Source: Hyphococcus sp. (GTDB lineage: Bacteria; Pseudomonadota; Alphaproteobacteria; Caulobacterales; Parvularculaceae). From it: a stretch of 64,000 bases of DNA. The position numbers and the translations under genes were made by a program. The notes under the pieces were generated by a model. It was given only the letters and a program-made list of their open reading frames with translations. It was not told the DNA's origin and ran no database searches. Shown here one piece after another: positions 59,345 through 64,000 of the stretch. Location: the NCBI GenBank assembly GCA_028289605.1, contig JANQON010000006.1, positions 372,001-436,000 on the forward strand, written 5' to 3'. Positions within the stretch are counted from its first letter, which is position 1; every line of letters begins with the position of its first letter.

Positions 59345-60553
59345 CTAGAGTTGCGCCGGCGCTTCGATCAACGTCTTCAACGCCTTCAGAAATTCACCAG
59401 CGATCGCGCCGTCGATGGCGCGATGATCGCAGGTCAGCGTCGCGGTGAGGACGCTTTCAAACCCGCCCGCTTCCGCGGGCGCGCGTTCAACCGCGCCCAC
59501 CGCGAGGATCGCCGCCATGGGCGGATTGATGAAAGCGTCAAAACTCGTCACGCCATACATGCCGAGATTGGAGATGCTGAAACTACCGGGCTGGTATTCA
59601 TGTTGCTCCAGCTTTTCTTCTCGGGCTCGCGCTGCAAGATCGCGCGCTTCGGCGCCGATCTCCGCAACGCTCTTTTCTTCCACGCGCCTGATCACGGGGG
59701 CGACAAGTCCGCCCGGCACGGCGACGGCGACATTGATATCGGCATGTTTGAAGCGATGGATGGCGTCGCCTGCGAAATGCACGTTGACGTCCGGGACCTG
59801 CATCAGCGCTAAAGCCGAGGCCTTAATCAGATAGTCATTGATCGACGGCGCGGCGACCGATGATTGCTTCAAATTTTCGCGCAGGGCGATCAGCGGATCC
59901 ATCACGAATTTGGCGCGCACATAGTACTGAGGCACCGTTTGCGTCGCTTCCGTGAGCCGCTTAGCGATCGTGCGCCGCATGGAGGACAGTTTGACGACGT
60001 CATATGCGGCTTCGTTAGTCGCGGCGGCGTCGGGATCGAGCCCTTGGCTCTTCGCGGCCTGTTCAACATCTTGCAGGGATATGCGGCCGTTGCGGCCGCT
60101 GCCCTCAACGTGGCCGAGGTCGACGCCAAGAGATTGCGCCAACGCTGCGGCTTTCGGCGAAATTGATAGGCCATCGGGAATAACCGCTTTGGCAGGCGCC
60201 GACGCCGGCGGGGCGCTGCGCTCCGGCTCAGCGCTGTCGGAATGCGCAAAGCCCGCAGCCGCTCCCTTAAAGTCCGCGATGAATGCATCGATCTCCGCAT
60301 CCGGAACATCGTCATCAGCGAAGACGGCGATCAAGGCGCCGACGGGATAGGTTTCCTCCGCCTCGCCGATCCGTTTGCGCAAGGTCCCGGTGAATTCGAG
60401 CTCCACGTCATTAGCGATCTTGTCTGTCTCGATAACAACAAACAGATCGCCTTCGTTGACCGTTTGCCCCTCTTCCGCATGCCATTCGCGGATGACGCCT
60501 TCTTCCATTTCGATGCCCCATTTGGGCATGGTGAAAGGAGTAATTTTTCCCAC
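59345..60553 (-). CDS. 2-oxoacid dehydrogenase E2 (dihydrolipoamide acyltransferase)
   Basis: 402 residues. Domains in order: lipoyl domain with Lys45 in 'VVIETDKIAND', a Pro/Ala linker, a peripheral-subunit-binding domain ('SISPKAAALAQSLGVDLGHV...GRISLQDVEQA'), and a catalytic domain with 'LTATLTCDHRAIDGAIAG' (His). GTG start at 60553 with AGGAG five bases before it; a preceding GTG two codons upstream lacks that spacing. Acyl acceptor could be acetyl, acetoin-derived or branched. Confidence 0.92.
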   Translation of the reverse strand: MGKITPFTMPKWGIEMEEGVIREWHAEEGQTVNEGDLFVVIETDKIANDVELEFTGTLRKRIGEAEETYPVGALIAVFADDDVPDAEIDAFIADFKGAAAGFAHSDSAEPERSAPPASAPAKAVIPDGLSISPKAAALAQSLGVDLGHVEGSGRNGRISLQDVEQAAKSQGLDPDAAATNEAAYDVVKLSSMRRTIAKRLTEATQTVPQYYVRAKFVMDPLIALRENLKQSSVAAPSINDYLIKASALALMQVPDVNVHFAGDAIHRFKHADINVAVAVPGGLVAPVIRRVEEKSVAEIGAEARDLAARAREEKLEQHEYQPGSFSISNLGMYGVTSFDAFINPPMAAILAVGAVERAPAEAGGFESVLTATLTCDHRAIDGAIAGEFLKALKTLIEAPAQL

Positions 60554-60566
60554 TATCACTCCTCGC

Positions 60567-61580
60567 CTATTTGTAGGAAACGACTTTGCGCACAGCCGCA
60601 TCGATATGGGCTGGACCCGGAACATAGGCCCGTTCCAGATCTCTGGAGAACGGCACGGGCGCATGGGGCGCCGTCACCTGCTGCACCGGCGCCTTTAGCG
60701 ACGAGAAACCGTGACTTGCAATAAATCCTGCAATGTCCGACGCGAGCGAACAGCGCGGCGGGCTTTCATCGACGACGACGACGCGGCCGGTTTTTTCAAC
60801 GCTGTCGAGGATCGCATCTTCATCAAGCGGGCTTGTGGTGCGAAGATCAATGAGATCGCAATTGATGCCGTCTTCGGCCAGTTTCGGCAGCGCTTTTTCG
60901 GCGAAGGCGACCATGCGGCCCATGGCGACAATTGTTGCATCGTCGCCTTCGTTCAAAACCGCCGCCTGACCGAACGGAACCAGATACTCTCCCTCCGGCA
61001 CCTCGCCTTTGCGGCCATACATGGCCTTGTGTTCGAAAAAGACGACCGGGTCATCGTCGCGGATGGCGGTCGTGAGGAGGCCTTTCGCATCAGCGGGATT
61101 TGACGGCATCACCACTTTTAGACCGGGTACGGACGTTACGATTTGATACATCGTCTGGCTGTGCTGGGCGGCCATATTCATGCCGGCGCCATAAGGAACC
61201 CGAATCACAACGGGGCACTTCGCCTTGCCGCCGGACATGTAGCGAAACTTCGCCGCCTGATTCATCGTCTGGTCCAGAGCCAAGCCCAGGAAATCGGCGA
61301 ACATGATCTCCGCGATACCGCGTTTGCCGGCGAGCGAGGCGCCGACCGCCAAGCCAACAATTGTGTTTTCCGAAATGGGCGTATCGATCACCCGGTCTTC
61401 ACCGAACTTTGGAAGAAGCCCGCCAGTAACGCCGAAAATCCCGCCGGACGCTTCCCGTTCCCCGGACGTACCGCCGGCGCCGCCGGAAACATCTTCGCCG
61501 CATACAAAGACGGTCGGGTCGCGCTCCATTTCCTGATGCATCACCTGATTGAGCGCATCGCGATAGGTCATTACCGGCAT
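60567..61580 (-). CDS. 2-oxoacid dehydrogenase E1 beta subunit
   Basis: 337 residues. 'YRDALNQVMHQEMERDPTVFVCGEDV', 'GASLAGKRGIAEIMFADFLGLALDQTMNQAAKFRYMSGG' and 'YGAGMNMAAQHSQTMYQIVTSVPGLKVVMPSNPADAKGLL' are the PdhB/AcoB transketolase signatures. It forms the alpha2beta2 E1 with the preceding gene, 12 bp away. Confidence 0.94.
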   Translation of the reverse strand: MPVMTYRDALNQVMHQEMERDPTVFVCGEDVSGGAGGTSGEREASGGIFGVTGGLLPKFGEDRVIDTPISENTIVGLAVGASLAGKRGIAEIMFADFLGLALDQTMNQAAKFRYMSGGKAKCPVVIRVPYGAGMNMAAQHSQTMYQIVTSVPGLKVVMPSNPADAKGLLTTAIRDDDPVVFFEHKAMYGRKGEVPEGEYLVPFGQAAVLNEGDDATIVAMGRMVAFAEKALPKLAEDGINCDLIDLRTTSPLDEDAILDSVEKTGRVVVVDESPPRCSLASDIAGFIASHGFSSLKAPVQQVTAPHAPVPFSRDLERAYVPGPAHIDAAVRKVVSYK

Positions 61581-61592
61581 GGCGGCGCTCCC

Positions 61593-62558
61593 TTATTGAT
61601 AAGAAATGTAGACATCGGTGGTGATCTCTTCGGGCCCCGGCATCGGCGCGGCCCGGGCTTCCTCGACCGCTTCATCGATCAGGGCGAGCACTTCCGCATC
61701 GATGGCGTCGAGCTTGTCGTCGCTGACGGCGCCCACAGCACGGAAATTTTTGAGGCAATCCATCTCTTCGCGATGGCGCTTTACTTCGTCTTTCGCGCGG
61801 TATTTTTGCGGATCGCCCTCAAAGTGCCCGAAGAACCGCGTTGTCATGAATTCCGCCGTACACGGTCCCTTGCCGGCGCGCGCATGATCCAGCAATTCGG
61901 CCATGGCATCGTAGACCGCGAAATAGTCGCAACCATCGGCCTTGATTGTCTTCATGCCGAACGCTTCTGACCGCGCCGCGATGTCTTTCGAGCCAACCGC
62001 GTAGTCGGCGCCGGTGTGTTCGGAGTATCCATTATTCTCAATTACAAAGATGGCCGGCGCGTTGATGACCACCGCCATGTTCATCGCTTCCAGAACCGCA
62101 CCCTGATTGACCGAGCCGTCGCCGCCGAAGGAAATCGCCACGCGGCCCTCGCCATCGAGTTTTGCCGACAGAGCCGCCCCCACGGCCAGCGGCCCGCCGG
62201 CGCCGACGATGCCATTGGCGCCGAGCATGCCCTTGTCGAAATCGGCGATGTGCATCGACCCGCCTTTGCCTTTGCCGAGGCCTGTCGCGCGGCCGTAAAT
62301 TTCCGCCATCATCGCCTTCACATCACACCCCTTGGCGATGCAGTGGCCGTGGCCGCGATGGGTGGAAACGATGAGGTCTTTCTCGTCGAGATGCTCGCAC
62401 ACCCCGACAGCGACCGCTTCCTGGCCTGAATAAAGGTGCGTGAATCCGGCGATTTCGCCCGTCATGATCTCTTTATGCAGACGTTCTTCAAACTCGCGGA
62501 TGGTTTTCATCTGCCGGTAGGCGCGCAGGAGCTGGTCTTCGCTTTGCTGAATCGCCAT
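61593..62558 (-). CDS. 2-oxoacid dehydrogenase E1 alpha subunit
   Basis: 321 residues. TPP-binding 'FGGDGSVNQGAVLEAMNMAVVINAPAIFVIENNGYSEHTG' with the GDG...NN motif, and 'THRGHGHCIAKGCDVKAMMAEIYG'. Short PdhA/AcoA-like form. The first enzyme of an E1-E2 set that decarboxylates a 2-oxoacid or acetoin; no E3 gene follows, so lpdA at 9.2 kb must serve it. The ATG lies 3 bp beyond the Rieske gene stop. Confidence 0.93.
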   Translation of the reverse strand: MAIQQSEDQLLRAYRQMKTIREFEERLHKEIMTGEIAGFTHLYSGQEAVAVGVCEHLDEKDLIVSTHRGHGHCIAKGCDVKAMMAEIYGRATGLGKGKGGSMHIADFDKGMLGANGIVGAGGPLAVGAALSAKLDGEGRVAISFGGDGSVNQGAVLEAMNMAVVINAPAIFVIENNGYSEHTGADYAVGSKDIAARSEAFGMKTIKADGCDYFAVYDAMAELLDHARAGKGPCTAEFMTTRFFGHFEGDPQKYRAKDEVKRHREEMDCLKNFRAVGAVSDDKLDAIDAEVLALIDEAVEEARAAPMPGPEEITTDVYISYQ

Positions 62559-62561
62559 GGG

Positions 62562-63914
62562 TCAAGACCCCGCTTTCGTTCTGGGTTTCGCGGTGTCGCC
62601 GGAGACATAGTCCTCCAGCGTTTTGTGGAAATGCCGGATCCTCAACTCCTGATCGCCAAGCCAAAGGCCCGAGTAACCGGCGCTGTTCATCCCTTTTTGC
62701 ACGAATGGCAAATTGTAGGCGTCCTGGTTGATGACGAGACCGAGCGACGTTTCCCCATGCTTGTACTGACGCCATTTCGGCCGCTTGTATTCTTCGTCAT
62801 CGAATTCATTGTCCGGAAGCTCGAACATCCAGTAATCGAAAAACATTTTGTTCGGATCTTCCGGATGCGGACGCTGCCGGAACAGCATCAGGTCATCGGC
62901 GTGAACATTCATCGTGATGTTCGGGAAAATCATATAGTGATAGTCATCCGTCAGCTGATCGTCGTTCAGCGCGGAATAGTCCCGTCCCTGCTTCGGCCCG
63001 TTTTTGCGCTTGAACTTCTGGATCGCCTCGCGGGCGTCGTACACCGATCCTTCATAAGAGGCGGGGTCCATGCCGGCGTCGCGCATGACAACTTTGATTG
63101 GCGGGGGAATTTCCGAGGGAGAAACAACGCGCGGGCTCAAGACACCGAACGCAATCAAATAGCGCGAATGACGTTCATAACAGTCGATCTGAATGTCGAG
63201 ATCGTCGAGATAATAGAGCAACTGCGGGTGAATGCCCTGAACGTGGTAGCTTTCATTGAATGCGTCGACGGACGCTTTCCAATTGCAATCCCACTCTACC
63301 GTCTTCCATTCCTTGAGCACCATCCGATCGAGGTGATAGGGATCAAGATGCTCCGGAATAATCCCGAGATAGTCGAGAAGCGGCTCCACATCCGGGTCGA
63401 GGCTGAACCAGACAAAGGACCCCCATGTGTCGCAAGGCAGACCAATAAGCCCGCCGCATGGCGGCGCTCCCTGCGGAAAAGTCTCTAAATCTGGAATATC
63501 GAAAAAGCGCCCATCAAGGCGATACTGCCAGTTATGGTAATGACAGCGCAGGCTTTCCTCCGCCTCCTGCGGCTCGTGAACCGCATGAACGAGCTGATTG
63601 CCCCGGTGCTGGCAAACATTGTAGAAAGCGCGAACCGATCGGTCTTTCTGACGTATAAGGAGGATCGAGTCCGGCCCAATCTCTGTGACGATGTGGTCGC
63701 CGGGCTCAGGAATATCGTCTTCCCGGCAGCCGAGCAGCCAGACCTTCGTCCACATATGCTCCCATTCGCGCTGCATGTAATCGCGCGAGGTGTAGCGATC
63801 TTTCGGGATCATCTCTGTGGAGAAATTCGGCTTCGGCGCCGGTTTGACAGGCGTGCCGGCGGCGCCCTGGCGTTTCGCCGTCCGTTTGATCTTTTGTTGA
63901 CGCCTGACTTTCAT
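62562..63914 (-). CDS. Rieske non-heme iron oxygenase, alpha subunit 2
   Basis: 450 residues. Rieske ligands Cys101-x-His103 ('CQHRGN') and Cys124-x2-His127 ('CHYHNWQYRLDG'); mononuclear iron block 'CNWKASVDAFNESYHVQGIHPQ'. A basic N-terminal extension (~30 residues, RRQQKIKRTAKRQG) precedes the domain. Distinct in sequence from the oxygenase at 45161, so likely acts at another step. Six bases after the SDR stop at the right edge; first complete gene of the E1/E2 operon in the window. Confidence 0.94.
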   Translation of the reverse strand: MKVRRQQKIKRTAKRQGAAGTPVKPAPKPNFSTEMIPKDRYTSRDYMQREWEHMWTKVWLLGCREDDIPEPGDHIVTEIGPDSILLIRQKDRSVRAFYNVCQHRGNQLVHAVHEPQEAEESLRCHYHNWQYRLDGRFFDIPDLETFPQGAPPCGGLIGLPCDTWGSFVWFSLDPDVEPLLDYLGIIPEHLDPYHLDRMVLKEWKTVEWDCNWKASVDAFNESYHVQGIHPQLLYYLDDLDIQIDCYERHSRYLIAFGVLSPRVVSPSEIPPPIKVVMRDAGMDPASYEGSVYDAREAIQKFKRKNGPKQGRDYSALNDDQLTDDYHYMIFPNITMNVHADDLMLFRQRPHPEDPNKMFFDYWMFELPDNEFDDEEYKRPKWRQYKHGETSLGLVINQDAYNLPFVQKGMNSAGYSGLWLGDQELRIRHFHKTLEDYVSGDTAKPRTKAGS

Positions 63915-63920
63915 GAGACC

Positions 63921-64000
63921 CTAGAACTGAACCCGTTTCGTATAACCGCCGTCGACGACGAGATTGACGCCCGTGACCCAGCTCGCCGCCGCGCTTGATA
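63921..64000 (-). CDS. SDR-family oxidoreductase, C-terminus (5' part beyond right edge)
   Basis: The last 25 codons, ending at a TAG at 63921-63923, read 'SSAAASWVTGVNLVVDGGYTKR' followed by VQF. The 'VTGxNLxVDGGY' pattern is the standard C-terminus of classical SDRs. Only the tail lies in the window. It is six bases before the second Rieske oxygenase and so leads that operon. Confidence 0.85.
   Translation of the reverse strand, partial: SSAAASWVTGVNLVVDGGYTKRVQF

Noticed and set aside
1-64000. Long open frames antisense to real genes (for example opposite lpdA, plsB and the Rieske oxygenases)
   Set aside because: They arise from the high GC content and mirror the codon periodicity of the true genes; none has family motifs or a ribosome site.

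Overview
The window is a stretch of chromosome from a high-GC Gram-negative bacterium, most likely an alphaproteobacterium. Support for that: two large TonB-dependent receptors, a 3-hydroxybutyrate dehydrogenase/patatin pair, lipid-storage genes, several Rieske oxygenases, and 'CTCATCCCGGCGAAGGCCGGGA'-type intergenic inverted repeats of a style common in that class. A marine Parvularculaceae/Hyphomonadaceae-like organism would fit, but I cannot fix the genus. I see no rRNA, tRNA, CRISPR array or insertion sequence.

1-24 kb is mixed housekeeping and envelope genes: a DUF1439-like protein (cut by the left edge), bdhA plus patatin, a beta-propeller protein, trhO, a GST, an RlpA-like lipoprotein, lpdA, a haloalkane dehalogenase, gamma-glutamyltransferase, several lipoproteins, an exported M17 aminopeptidase, a class IV aminotransferase with a sulfotransferase-like neighbour, and a TonB receptor ending in a strong intrinsic terminator. 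Inside it, about 7.4-9.1 kb is clearly AT-richer and holds an unrecognised two-gene cassette (347-aa soluble protein plus 188-aa four-helix membrane protein). It lies just beyond a truncated repeat and a perfect 13-bp inverted repeat.

23.7-32.7 kb carries an MBOAT/SGNH acyl-transfer pair, an HD-domain protein, two tandem small membrane paralogues, secE-nusG, and acyl-CoA enzymes. 32.8-39.5 kb is a coherent glycerolipid/neutral-lipid locus: a HAD-PlsC fusion, gpsA, a PlsB-like acyltransferase and a WS/DGAT wax ester/triacylglycerol synthase, with a monoacylglycerol-lipase-like hydrolase divergent from it.

39.7-64 kb is a dense catabolic island: a periplasmic lipoprotein fusing cytochrome c to a PQQ-type propeller, MaoC, Rieske ferredoxin, acyl-CoA dehydrogenase, class III CoA transferase, two Rieske oxygenase alpha subunits, a ketoacyl-synthase-like/DUF35 fusion with a thiolase, five SDRs (one cut by the right edge), a CMD protein, an acyl-CoA ligase, two ABM proteins, a SnoaL-like protein, two VOC proteins, a 2-oxoacid dehydrogenase E1alpha/E1beta/E2 set and a TonB receptor. 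The likely logic is uptake, CoA activation, ring oxygenation, beta-oxidation-like cleavage and oxidative decarboxylation of a bulky cyclic or aromatic substrate.

The main discovery is regulatory. Every intergenic promoter region from 39.7 to 54.3 kb that drives this island carries a copy of one 18-bp palindrome, AAACAATCATGATTGTTT. There are five copies, and at two promoters the right arm doubles as the -35 hexamer. This implies a single dedicated repressor, not encoded in the window, controlling a previously unconnected set of transcripts as one regulon.
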